A DNA stretch of 64,000 bases from Paralvinella palmiformis (taxonomy: Eukaryota > Annelida > Polychaeta > Terebellida > Alvinellidae). Location of the stretch: the NCBI GenBank assembly GCA_025642065.1, contig JAODUP010000161.1, positions 135,001-199,000 on the forward strand, given 5' to 3'. The translations under genes were made by a program, and so were the position numbers. Below, piece after piece: positions 39,116 to 51,409 of this stretch. Position 1 is the stretch's first letter. Every line of letters begins with the position of its first letter. The notes beneath the pieces were generated by a model. That model had not been told where the DNA came from and ran no database searches. It worked only from the letters and a program-made list of their open reading frames with translations.

Positions 39116-42100
39116 CATTATGTCAACACAGTTTCTTCCGTCAGGATAAAGCTTTAAATACATCATTCACGACAGTGATATATCATTTAGACGGCAATTC
39201 AACTTGACGTAGATAAATGAATCCAGATAAACCATGTTAGATAAAAGCAGATTCGACGACGGATGGAAATATACAGAAACTGTCTATATAATTAAAAAAC
39301 ACATTAGTAGATACATGAATAAAGACAGGAGTATTATACTAAGCTAAACAAATGCGTTTGTTAGTTACAGGTATATCTTGATAAAAACAACATAGGTTTC
39401 TATCAATTCAGCCTCTCACCGGATTCAACTCTTTGAATTTGTCACGATTTACAAAGCGAAAATGGAGCCCAATTTCTATGAAAGGAAATAAAAGGAGAAA
39501 TTGGTGGTGGAAGATATTTATTTAAATTGCCTAGAAGCGCTTTATATGCCTTATTATTTATCAATTACCATAATTCCTATAACACATTTTCATGCAATAA
39601 AAATGTCAATCAATTATCAATCGACAAGATCTAGATGTACCGGAGAAATATATGATTCATCAATACTGGGATAAGTGTGACAGGAACAATAGGATATTCT
39701 TGGTGACATTTACGAACTGAGAATGATAAAGTTGATTGTTTAGCTGTTGAATCAAATATGTTTAACTAATGCAGAATAAAAAAAAAGATAGTGCCAGTTT
39801 GTCAAATAAACTTCACCAATAAGCATCTTAATTTTGCAGGTAAAGATAACAAGGCGGATAGGGATTATCATGGTGAGGTGTGTTAATCAGTCCAAAAGAA
39901 AAGGTGATAGAATCTACCTGTTATTGAAAACGATGCTTTGAAATGACAAGCAAATTCAAGAAGCCTAAACTTGTTTAAAACTTCACGCACGCACGCACTC
40001 ACGCACGCACAACCAACCCACCTACCCCTCCACACACACTTGTTTTTTTCTCTTCTTCAGATATCTTTAACATCCGTCACAGCTTCATGTCCAAGAACGG
40101 AAAGTAGCATGGTACCTTATGTAGACAATTATGGTGGCTTGGTCGGCATGTTAACGTTTTGCCCTTTAGTGGAAGTTAAATATTAACAAGATGGTCACCA
40201 GGGTGTCCTGCCCAGTTACAAATTATTCATTAGACGGCCAGCGCCTGTTAGGGACGAACTCAGGTACCACCTGCGTTGAAAAACTTTTCGTTATCACCAA
40301 CTTAACGTAATGATGTAAGACGTTCCTTGAGGTTCATCAGCAGTGTGAGCTTGGTCAGGGATTGATATATTTGATAGAGCTCGATGTTGGTCCCAACTGG
40401 GTCATTTGGCCGTAGGGATATCTTTCCTGGAGATGTAAGAATTTCAGGCTGACCCTTCGTTTCGGAAGAATGGAACATTCCATAGACAAAGGTATGGCTT
40501 AGATTCGATTATATGCACTGATGGAATGCAGGACAGCATATACAACCGTATTGTAATAGCAGAATATCATGTCTTTAAAGATACTGCAACTGTTACTATA
40601 ACCACATAAAAAGAAAATATTATAACAGTGCCAATCATGTGCGTTCATTTATCATATGCAATATTAACGTCAGAGCCAAATGATTTAACAATGGACGGAT
40701 GGAAATATGTGTATCACAATTATACTTGTATATCAGACTATTATAAATATTTGAGTGATGATCAGTTATATAGCTGCCTTACAAGAAATCGTAATTAAGC
40801 CCCATAGCAGATGTTAATATGTCACAATATGAGTTATTTAGACCAGTTGATGATCCTGTATATTAAATTCAATGATACATTTTCGGTGTCTAAAATTTAG
40901 TTGACCTTTCGCTTCCCATGATACTATGATATATGCTAGACATAAATCGTTGACATTAACTGAAATTCTTCTGGCCACACTTGATAAACATCCAGTAAAG
41001 ATTGTCAAAGTATTATCTGTTTCAAACGTTTACCTAGCTACAATGACCTTACAATGGCAGTCTCCGTCTAATAATGCTACAATTAATGTTAGCTGTTAAT
41101 ATCTTGATTTAAGCACTTATTTAGATGGAAGTTGATGGAGAGAAATCAGTAACGTTTTATGCTCAAGGTAAATCCTGGGCACACACACATATAACGTTCC
41201 GGACATGTGTCCCTATGTTCATTACTACTGATGCCACTGGCTGTTAATGTGTACAAACGCCGATAATTGCAGGTTACTGTCATTTGTCGACAGTCTTTGA
41301 AATACTGGCCTAATTTGGAAAGTACATAAATAATTCTTTTGTGCATGAAATCTTCTTGTTATTTTAGCCAGGAAACTGTTATGTTTTTTTCTCCAAAATA
41401 TGTCACCTATTCCAAATATTAAGCTTCTTTAGAATCTCCATAGGGAAGCAATATATTTTAGACAATTTGCGTCTCTCACTTCGAGGAAACTAGCCAGGTA
41501 ATCTCTACTCCCTAAGCAGTACCCTTGTGTGAATAATAATGCTAAAATTGCTCATGTGTGTTTGTTACTACGGCATTGTCGTCCATATCCAAAACTGAAC
41601 TCGAGTAATAAAAGTTGAAAACCATATATTTAGCATTTAATGGTATACCATATAAAACCATAAATATAATTTTACTGAGTGATAACTGATTTTCAAAGGA
41701 GCACACGTGTATTATATAAATAAACTATCATGAAACACAATACACTATCACAACATAAACTTCTAAATCTTCTATATCAGTTCCAATTACTGATACTTCA
41801 GGCCCAGGTTTGTACTACTGCACTGTAGGAAACTTTACAAATAAGAAATAAAAACACCTATTCGTAGACATCTTTTTTTCAGGACTCATGGGTTAGTGTG
41901 AAGTAAAATATATTCAACAGAGCTGATTTAAAATAATTTGGGAAAAGGTCTTGTAGGCTGTCTTGCATCTTTACGCAACTAAGTACCCATGATCTTATAG
42001 TACTTGGTTTTGTTTCTGCTTGATGTCTTTACTAGTATCAGATCACATATATGGCCCTGATATTGAAGTAATATTATCATCATAAACACTCTATGAACAT

Positions 42101-43469
42101 TTGATCTCAATAATATTATCTTCATCTACAAGACCATCTGGTGAGCATTCTAGAAATCTTTCCTTTTCATAAACAACAATTCCTAAAAGTGTTATCAAAA
42201 ACGTTTATTTTGATGTGAATAGACATTTTGTGCATGGTCTCTTATATTCTGGCAAATTTGAGAGGCTATCATCTTGTCTTTAAATCCAGTCAAAGATTGG
42301 GTAGTTTTTCAAAGTTTGTCCTATCAGTGGGTCTTCTTTGACCTTTGTCAGATGGCGCAGCAATAAGCCAATATGGCTGCCGTGACCGTCAAGTCCTATG
42401 CCAGCGACACACTTACATTGACCCTGGCCACGACATTCAGGTGATCAATATGTACATCTATCTTGTAGACAACGTTTCTGAACATTTCTGCTGATACCCG
42501 GACACAAACGAATGAATAAGTTCCTGTGCTTGCCTAGTCAAACAGAGTTCAGGAACGTTCCATTATATTACCCCTTACTAGCCTCCCTTAGGTCTTAGCC
42601 AAAGAGGTCTAAATAGGTTGCAATCTTTTCTGCTGTGACTGCCGGTATCTTTTTTATTCTTGTGTATTATGCATCGCTATTTTGAAAAGGAATATATATC
42701 CCCGACCCTGTAAACTGAAATTTCATAACAATATACATATCGGAACAATACAGTAATTATGTGAATATTTTTATAATATTTTACTAAGGCATACTGGGAT
42801 ATTTCCACTGATATCGCTGTAGGATGACAGTTCAGGCAATTCATCTTCAAAGACATGTTTTATCTCTACAGTCTCACCATAGTTGATATTTCAAAAACAA
42901 CGCTCGAATTTAAACATAACAGCATTACATATGTTTGCATAAAACGACAATTAAAATAGATTGATAACAACTACATTTACGTCGTCTCCATACACTACAG
43001 ACATACATCAATTTTTCTGATCACAACACCTCTAACTATAATACTACCCTATTATCACAGATTCTTTATTCATACCTTTCAATCAATTCTTTTATTTCTT
43101 CCTAAATGTCTTGGCTTTTTTATCAATCATTTCCGTATTTAGTTGTTTCGCTGTCAGTTCTTCATACGTCTGTGGGGGGATTTGCTTGCTTTCGTGACGA
43201 GATTTATTATGGTTTTCTCACGACTTCAAGCAATGTATCATCAAAATTCTAGGTTCGGCAACAGGTGTTGACACCTAACGCGTATAATAGTGGCAGGGGT
43301 CATGTCGACCTTTTGCGGACAAGGAGGGATGCATTGACTGTTCTATTCCCGGTTAATATATTTGTATATAATATCTTCTATAAAAGAGTACAGTAATGAA
43401 ACAAAATTATAGTTGTTAATATCACAGTAATTTACTGATGTTGGATTAGGATAAGAAATAAAATGTATT

Positions 43470-43524
<55 letters not shown>

Positions 43525-43569
43525 TAAATATATATATACTGGGTTAAACCCAGTAGGGTTATCATCTAT

Positions 43570-43645
43570 AGCACCATTAACCCCGTGGGTATCACTTCGC
43601 TCCATTACCTGTGGAGGTCGTTCGGCCCAGTTACAGCGAAACAGC
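43570..43645 (+). mobile_element. Family A SINE body fragment
   Basis: CACTTCGCTCCATTACCTG followed by GGAGGTCGTTCGGCCCAGTT matches the SINE body, but the head and 3' end are not recognisable. It is adjacent to the (TA)n tract at 43471-43516. Confidence 0.6.
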
Positions 43646-44351
43646 AAAACGTTACATATAAAAGTACTTGTGCCAAACAAACGACAGCCTTGAATAGTCC
43701 CCGAACTACAAGCAACTTGTATTTCGCTGGTAGTGAGTGATCCAATACCCATTTCACGTACATCACGTCGCGGTTGGGTTTTCCGATCCATACGAATTCG
43801 AGCGGATATTAGGCATATCCAATACTATATAAGTCAGATGAGGCAAGTGATGAGGCATAGTCCATTTCTGATACCCGGGCCAATTGGAGGTTTCTGACAA
43901 ATCAAACAGGAACGAGTTCTGGAATAATATATCTATGATCCGGAAATGAAGCGGGACTCTAACAATGGACGTATCACGCCATGACAACATAATTGATGAA
44001 GTTAGCTCGTAGGTGAGCGAGTGAATGATTTATTTGTTTACCTTTGTCTCGGGTCACAAATGGGAACATATAGCTTAGACGGTAATGTTGATGGTAATAG
44101 GATTGACAGAGTGAGTAAGTGGGTTAGTGAGTGATTAAGTGAACGAGTTCTTCGTTTAGCCTTGACACTGATCACGTGTGGGATATATGATCAAGGGGCG
44201 ACTCCCTATGAAAAACATCCTACAAACACGGTTATTAGTCGGACTGGAACCGTAACCTGAAACTTTGCAATGTAATGTTCTAATCATTGAACAAAGTTCT
44301 AACTGCTGCTATTTCGAAGCTTCTATTGATGGAATAATCTTATTGGACCGA

Positions 44352-44383
<32 letters not shown>

Positions 44384-45434
44384 TCTATCCGACGAACTGG
44401 ACTTCTGCACTACAGTGCATTACCCACTATGCCATGGCAGCGGGTGGTGTTTCCCAGAGAGTATTGATGAGTAATTTTACTCTAAACCACAACATGTCAA
44501 CATCTGTAGCCATTGGATATATAATCAACTCTGGTAACAGAGACAGGTATTAGTCTATTGAGTGAATGTAGCGTGTGGGTGACCAGTCGAGCTCACGTGG
44601 TTACGTACCGACTGCGGCTTGAAGGCACGCTGAGTCTGCGTCCTGGGAGAGGCATAAAACACAATTGTATTCCCATTTAGCTGAACTCACCAGAAGAAGC
44701 ATATTTAAAGCAAGATAAAAATTTCATATAGACAAATAAGATTTTACTCAAGAATAATTCGTGTACAAACCTTTGTATCAGCCGCATATATTAAACGCAG
44801 ACAAATGGTATGCTAAAAGCAAAATGATACCAATCCATTGAGTTCCAGAAGCACTAAATTTGGGAACTTTATCAATTTTTTTAATCTAATAAGCTGTTAT
44901 TGAATCTGAGTATATATTCTAGAAATTCAATTTTCAAATCTACAGAAAAAATATAAGTGTTGAATTTTATGTTCCTTAGTTTGAAATAGTCTACGGACCA
45001 TCGGATCATTAAGATGTTTACTTATTTATTTATTTTTTGCATTAATCATTTTTAAATGCCTGTTACCTGTCTTGTGATTGTTGAATCTAATGATCAAATA
45101 ATGCATTTTTCGGGATCCTATTTTTGGTTCTCAAGAAAACGTGGGAGACTTTGTAACAAAACGTATTTGTTTCTTCTCCGTCATGTTAATTAGTGATCGA
45201 AACACAGATAGATTTAATGCATCTTCTACCTTATTGATCTGATACCTAAGTTTTATTTTTAATAAATTTAATATATTCACTAGTTTATGAAATATTTACG
45301 AAAGCTCGAATGACCTTTACTAGGCGAGTATTCCTAATGGTGTTATAACTCTTCATTGGTGAAGTACAGATGAAAGTTAATATTTACAAGCCATAGTTGC
45401 AAGCATACATATATGAACATACATTCATTAATAC

Positions 45435-45644
45435 AGGTATCTGTATATATTTAAATGTGTGTATATGTTACAATTAATCTGTATAATCAGGTAATATGTA
45501 TATTACCTGAAATATTCAGGTAATAAGTCTATTGCTAACTGATATTTAATATACATTACCTGAACATTTCAGGTAATATTCATATTACCTGATTATACAG
45601 ATTAACTGTAACATATACACACATTTAAATAGATACAGATACCT
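45435..45644. repeat. 210-bp near-perfect inverted repeat (MITE-like palindrome)
   Basis: The left arm (45435-45525, starting AGGTATCTGTATATATTTAA) and right arm (45554-45644) are reverse complements with few mismatches, separated by about 28 bp. Each arm itself contains smaller palindromes built on TATTACCTGA/TCAGGTAATA. A transcript or single strand would fold into one long hairpin. Foldback MITE is the likeliest identity; target duplication was not found. Confidence 0.8.
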
Positions 45645-45966
45645 ACAGATAGACCCACAATGAGATGCACATGCTACTAGCTCATGAAAACCCAACATCT
45701 TAATTAGAAAATGTGGAACATTGCATTTATGAGAATCGTCTATGGATTAATGCAAATCCTTTAAAATTGGTTGACCACGAAGTATATATTATCCATGCAC
45801 AATGAAGCATTCTTAAGAGATAAAAGACAAAGTTTAGACTGATTCTTGACTTGTTAGATATCACACATTCTAATGTGACTTCCTGTTGTATGGTCTATCC
45901 GATTAAAATTGGACAATTTCAGCGAATTGAAAAACGCTACAGAAAATATGGCCACATCATTATATC

Positions 45967-46160
45967 GGGCGCCCCGTTGTCTAGCGGTAGCGTGTTGGAC
46001 CACAGATCACTACCACCCGTGTTCGAATCCCGGGCTGGCTATATCTGAAGGTGTTTCGTCTTTCACTTCGCCTCATTACCTTTGGAGGTCGCTCGGCCCA
46101 TTTAGCCTACCTTGTGCATAAAAGTGGCCGTAAAACATCAATCATCATCATCATCATAAT
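45967..46160 (+). mobile_element. tRNA-derived SINE, family A, best-preserved head
   Basis: The plus strand begins GGCGCCCCGTTGTCTAGCGG and keeps a near-perfect tRNA A-box (TAGCGGTAGCG) and B-box (GTTCGAATCCC). The body ends GTAAAACATCAATC and a (ATC)n tail (46140-46158). Of the copies here it looks the youngest and closest to a transcribable form. Confidence 0.9.
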
Positions 46161-46382
46161 CTTTATAACAACGATAATCATAGCAAACAGTAAGAGACAT
46201 TCATTTCACAATTATACTAGCAGGTTGTACATATCAGTGTGAGTTGTTGTCCATAGAAACTAAAATGATCCAGTAAAATATTACTATAAACATTTATGTC
46301 TCAGTTCGAGTGTAGATTAGAAATGCGTCGTCCGTTTTAAATCAGTTTGTATAAAGTTGTTTTCCTTTTGAGTAATTAATAT

Positions 46383-46479
46383 CGATAGATAGATAGATAG
46401 ATAGACAGATAGATAGATAGATAGATAGAGATATATAGATAGATAGATAGAGATAGATAGATAGATAGATAGATAATAT

Positions 46480-46564
<85 letters not shown>

Positions 46565-46588
46565 CAGATAGATAGATAGATAGATATT
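46383..46588. repeat. (GATA)n tract, about 205 bp
   Basis: Nearly continuous TAGA/GATA units with small interruptions (GACA near 46405 and 46563, AGATATATAG near 46430, ATATATAG near 46475). It generates spurious Tyr/Leu/Ser/Ile frames on the minus strand. Confidence 0.95.
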
Positions 46589-46807
46589 TATTTCCATTTC
46601 CAAACATATATACAAGGACCATATATTAATTGAAAACAATGACATGTTGATAACGATGTTGGAAATGGGAGGAGAAATATAACCAATACAGGTTGTCTTC
46701 CCACTTCCCCTATATCTTTACATATCTTTATTTGGGCTTTAAATATCTTTATTATATTATAGCGTGTCTTCATATGACTCCAGCTGGTATTAGTGCTGTA
46801 TTAAATA

Positions 46808-46816
46808 GTAGTAGTA

Positions 46817-46855
<39 letters not shown>
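46808..46855. repeat. (GTA)n-(ATA)n trinucleotide tract
   Basis: Four GTA units shift to about 13 ATA/AAT units. Confidence 0.95.
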
Positions 46856-46856
<1 letters not shown>

Positions 46857-48361
46857 GTAAAATACTTATTTTAGTATAATCGGACTGAGAACTTTAAGCA
46901 GATAAATCTTTGAACAGAAAAATAAAATGAAAAGTGCTAAAATTACTAAAATATAATTTGTTGTATATATAATTGTAAATAAAAAGTGCTATAAAGAGGT
47001 TTGGATCATCTTAAGTGCATTAATAAAGATTCGAATAATTTGAATATAGTTAAATGCAAACTACAATTTCATTATAGGCCGGAATTATATTTATATCGTG
47101 CACACAACCCGAAAAATATATGTTAGATCATAACGTTGCCGAAATTCACCAAGTTTTGGTCACGTCGCATCAACGGAAATCCCTAAAATGCCTTGATTCA
47201 GTCAATGAGCATTATGATAAATGAACAATTGGAAACGGGCGATGTTCTTGGTATATTAATAGTACCAAATATAAAATCGTTTTTAAATCTAAGGAAAAGA
47301 TATAGAATTATATCTTAGAAAACATGCAAACTCTAGGGATGACGCTTTATGAAGATAATTGTCACAAATACTTAGAACAGAAGAAACTCTCAGCTAATAT
47401 AGAAATACCTGGGTAGTTTAAACAATTACATAAGCGCCCACACGTATTCGCTTTTATTTATATAGACATGTCCTGGGAGGTTATTTTAGCACGTACGCAA
47501 GTGCGCGCGCGTGGATACATTTATAGCTGTACATCTGTGTGTATATTAGTATATTTGCTATGTATATTATTGTGTATATATTTAAAGCTGTTAGGTTGAT
47601 TTAGAAGTAGTTAATAGCAGAAGAAGCATTTTAATTGGTCTTTAAATATATTTAATTTTAAATTGTGGACGTTAACAAAATATGACATACTCAAAGTCAA
47701 ATGTTGTGTTCTTCATGGTTCAGTAAGAATGGTCGAGGCGAGATTTGCCGTATAATGCCTTTTTCTATCAACACTGCCACAATTTAATGTCATCTAATAA
47801 CAATTATCCAACAAATATACGATCATATAACATACAGGTAACCCCCCCCCTCCCCATATACCACTCTAGATGGATACAACATTATTGTCAACCGATGCCA
47901 GAGCTTCCGAAACAACTCCAAGGTTTAGCCATCACTTGTGGTTATGTTGCTGTTCTTGCTATCCAATAGCTCAGTGATAACTGCCCCAAAGCATAGCAAG
48001 TATTCCTGATTTATGAACGGTAATCTCTAACAGCAGCATTAAGCTGAAATGGCTTTAATACTATGTGGGAATAACATTGTCTTTGCCAAGGTCGGTTCGT
48101 GCTATGTTCTACCAATCAAGATAGCTGTTAGCCTGTTTGTCATAAATGACACCACCAAAAGGGTTTTAAATTAGCTGGCTTTAGGATTATGGCTAAAAAA
48201 TATTAATATATGGGTTTCACAGTTGACTTAGCTGAAATGTAGCTTTCTTTAATCCCAAATAAGGTATTGCCTTCACTAATGGCCTCTTCGTCAAAGCTGC
48301 TACTTGAAAAACAAATATTTAAAGAAACTGTCAATAACGACTTACAATCTGTTAATTCTTG

Positions 48362-48813
48362 CTTTGAATAAGGATTTGACTATATACTTCCAGGTTTCCC
48401 GGTTTATGTTTACAATACTCAACACACAGTAGCAGTACCTAATGGATGCTCAGCTCCTTGTAATTTTAGATTGTCTTTGAATAAGGATTTGACTATATAC
48501 TTCCAGGTTTCCCGGTTTATGTTTACAATACTCAACACACAGTAGCAGTACCTAATGGATGCTCAGCTCCTTGTAATTTTAGATTGTCTTTGAATAAGGA
48601 TTTGATTATATACTTCCAGGTTTCCCGGTTTATGTTTACAATACTCAACAAACAGTAGCAGTACCTAATGGATGCTCAGCTCCTTGTAATTTTAGATTGT
48701 CTTTGAATAAGGATTTGATTATATACTTCCAGGTTTCCCGGTTTATGTTTACAATACTCAACACACAGTAGCAATACCTAATGGATGCTCAGCTCCTTGT
48801 AATTTTAGATTGT
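48362..48813. repeat. 113-bp tandem repeat, 4 units
   Basis: CTTTGAATAAGGATTTGA begins at 48362, 48475, 48588 and 48701, a period of exactly 113. Units differ at only a few bases (GACTAT/GATTAT, CACACAG/CAAACAG, AGTACC/ATACC), so the duplication is recent. No open frame runs through it. Confidence 0.95.
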
Positions 48814-49951
48814 CTTCAAACGTCTCGTGTTAGCTATGTTCTACCATACTCTCATTCATTATTATATTAATATGTATGAAATATCTCATTAATATTAATA
48901 TTATAGCTCAACGATGGGAAATGCGTTATAAATCTATGGGTTGTGGGTTCGTCTCCAAATAATACGTGTGTTTGCCGGAAGCTTACTTTGCAGTCGTCCC
49001 TCGACCACTTCTTCCAGGTATTAATAGCACTGCTGCTAAATAAATAAACCAATTACTTATTAGTATTACTAGTATTTCTCACAGTTCAGTTCGAGATCGG
49101 CCGTGCGTTGTAAAACCAGCCTACAGCGCTGTTTGTCTCATGAAGTGGATTATTTCTCACACAGCCGGAGACGTTTAGTTACAATAGTTGATAATTCTCC
49201 GGATCTTATCCGATCTGATCAAGACAAATATTAATATTATTATAACGAGATATTATAAATTTATAACGTTTATTATCTTAGCTGAGTTAGCTACCATATA
49301 GTGTACTAAAAATATATATCTCTGGGTACAAATTATACGATTATTACGTTTGTATATTCCATTTCCCTTATGAAAATATGTTCAATGACCATCACGGGAC
49401 AGTGGTAAGACAACCCTTGGGTTACACTGTTACCTCACATAGGAGTACAGATGTCGTAACACATGTTAATGCTAATTAAGTATGTTTTAAAATGTAGTTC
49501 GTTCCTAATACCATTCTATTTGTATATTTATTCATTATATTATGTATTCCTGTTATGCGAAATAAATTCAATTCAATTCAATCTCAGTGAAGTATGGTGA
49601 GATTCGTTGTCTGTAACCTGGTCATCTATCGATCTATGTCTAGACACGTATTTGCGAATGATTGTTTGTTTTGTCTGGTTATTTATTATTGGCGATGCAT
49701 TTTCTAGGGAATCACTTTGTTCTTCGACCCTTGGCATAAATAAGTAACATCCGTAATGATTGAAATCTTAAGTTAGGGATCAGCAAGCTGAGACATCTTA
49801 TATTTTACACACAGGAGACGTGAACTATTTTCAATATACACTATTAAAATTTGAAACATATTCATTCAGTTTATTTCTTTGGTATAATATTTCTCTCTAC
49901 GTTATTCAAACTAGACTGTTAATTGGTTCAGTTGGAGTTAATAGCAGCATT

Positions 49952-51159
49952 TAGATGGAAGGGACTGTGTACGGTTTACCTCATAGTAACTGATGACTGT
50001 ATTAAATAGATGGAAGGGATTGTGTACGGTTGACCTCATAGCAACTGATGACTGTATTAAATAGATGGAAGGGATTGTGTACGGTTGACCTCATAGCAAC
50101 TGATGACTGTATTAAATAGATGGAAGGGATTGTGTACGGTTGACCTCATAGCAACTGGTGACTGTATTAAATAGATGAAAGGGATTGTGTACGGTTGACC
50201 TCATAGCAACTAATGACTGTATTAAATAGATGGAAGGGATTGTGTACAGTTTACCTCATAGTGACTGATGACTGTATTAAATAGATGGAAGGGATTGTGT
50301 ACAGTTGACCTCATAGCAACTGATGACTATATTAAATAGATGGAAGGGATTGTGTACGGTTTACCTCATAGTAACTGATGACTGTATTACATAGATGGAA
50401 GGGATTGTGTACGGTTTACCTCATAGCAACTGGTGACTGTATTAAATAGATGAAAGGGATTGTGTACGGTTTACCTCATAGTAACTGATGACTGTATTAA
50501 ATAGATGGAAGGGATTGTGTACGGTTGACCTCATAGCAACTGATGACTGTATTAAATAGATGGAAGGCATTGTGTACGGTTGACCTCATAGCAACTGATG
50601 ACTGTATTACATAGATGGAAGGGATTGTGTACAGTTGACCTCATAGCAACTGATGACTGTATTAAATAGATGGAAGGGATTGTGTACGGTTTACCTCATA
50701 GCAACTGATGACTGTATTACATAGATGGAAGGGATTGTGTACGGTTTACCTCATAGTAACTGATGACTGTATTAAATAGATGGAAGGGATTGTGTACGGT
50801 TTACCTCATAGCAACTGATGACTGTATTAAATAGATGGAAGGGATTGTGTACGGTTTACCTCATAGCAACTGATGACTGTATTACATAGATGGAAGGGAT
50901 TGTGTACAGTTGACCTCATAGCAACTGATGACTGTATTACATAGATGGAAGGGATTGTGTACGGTTTACCTCATAGCAACTGATGACTGTATTACATAGA
51001 TGGAAGGGATTGTGTACGGTTTACCTCATAGTAACTGATGACTGTATTACATAGATGGAAGGGATTGTGTACGGTTTACCTCATAGCAACTGATGAATGT
51101 ATTAAATAGATGGAAGGGATTGTGTACGGTTGATCTTATAGCAACTGATGACTGTATTG
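49952..51159. repeat. 55-bp minisatellite, about 22 units
   Basis: Unit: TAGATGGAAGGGATTGTGTA followed by CGGTT(G/T)ACCTCATAG(C/T)AAC and TGATGACTGTATTAAA. The period is exactly 55 (49952, 50007, ...), about 22 copies. Variation is concentrated at a few positions (GGTTGACC/GGTTTACC, TAGCAAC/TAGTAAC, TTAAAT/TTACAT), and variant types recur in patches. Confidence 0.95.
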
Positions 51160-51284
51160 GATATACCTGAGAGTCTATTATTTCAGTGGGCTAATAAATT
51201 ATGCATCAGCAAATTGTGTTACCGGAGCAAGTTCCAGTGGAATACAGTAAATCTGTTCGACACCCCCCTCACACACCCACATAT

Positions 51285-51356
51285 ACACCCCCACACACAA
51301 GCACGCACCCACGCACACACACACACGCACACACACACGCACACACACACATATAC

Positions 51357-51404
<48 letters not shown>
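51285..51404. repeat. (CA)n/(CGCA)n-(TA)n microsatellite
   Basis: CA with CGCA units to about 51350, then TA 51359-51404. It begins about 125 bp beyond the 55-bp minisatellite. Confidence 0.95.

Positions 51405-51409
<5 letters not shown>

Larger units (their letters stand above)
35868..45434. other. Intergenic, no gene recognised
   Basis: Holds the 16-bp repeat 36325, microsatellites at 36556-36752 and 37261-37372, (TG)n 39077-39115, (TA)n 43471-43516 and 44348-44379, and a SINE fragment at 43570. 39500-43400 is plain AT-rich DNA with nothing recognised. Confidence 0.6.
46161..49951. other. Intergenic, repeats only
   Basis: Holds (GATA)n, (ATA)n and the 113-bp array. A tRNA-like stretch at 48900-48960 (GGGTTGTGGGTTCGTCTCC) may be a SINE head but has no second copy. 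Confidence 0.6.

Noticed and set aside
45967..46040. True tRNA gene
   Set aside because: A and B boxes are good, but the sequence continues into the conserved SINE body and the acceptor ends do not pair as a functional tRNA would.
49952..51159. CRISPR-like array
   Set aside because: The repeats are head-to-tail with no unique spacers, the genome is eukaryotic and no cas genes exist; it is a minisatellite.
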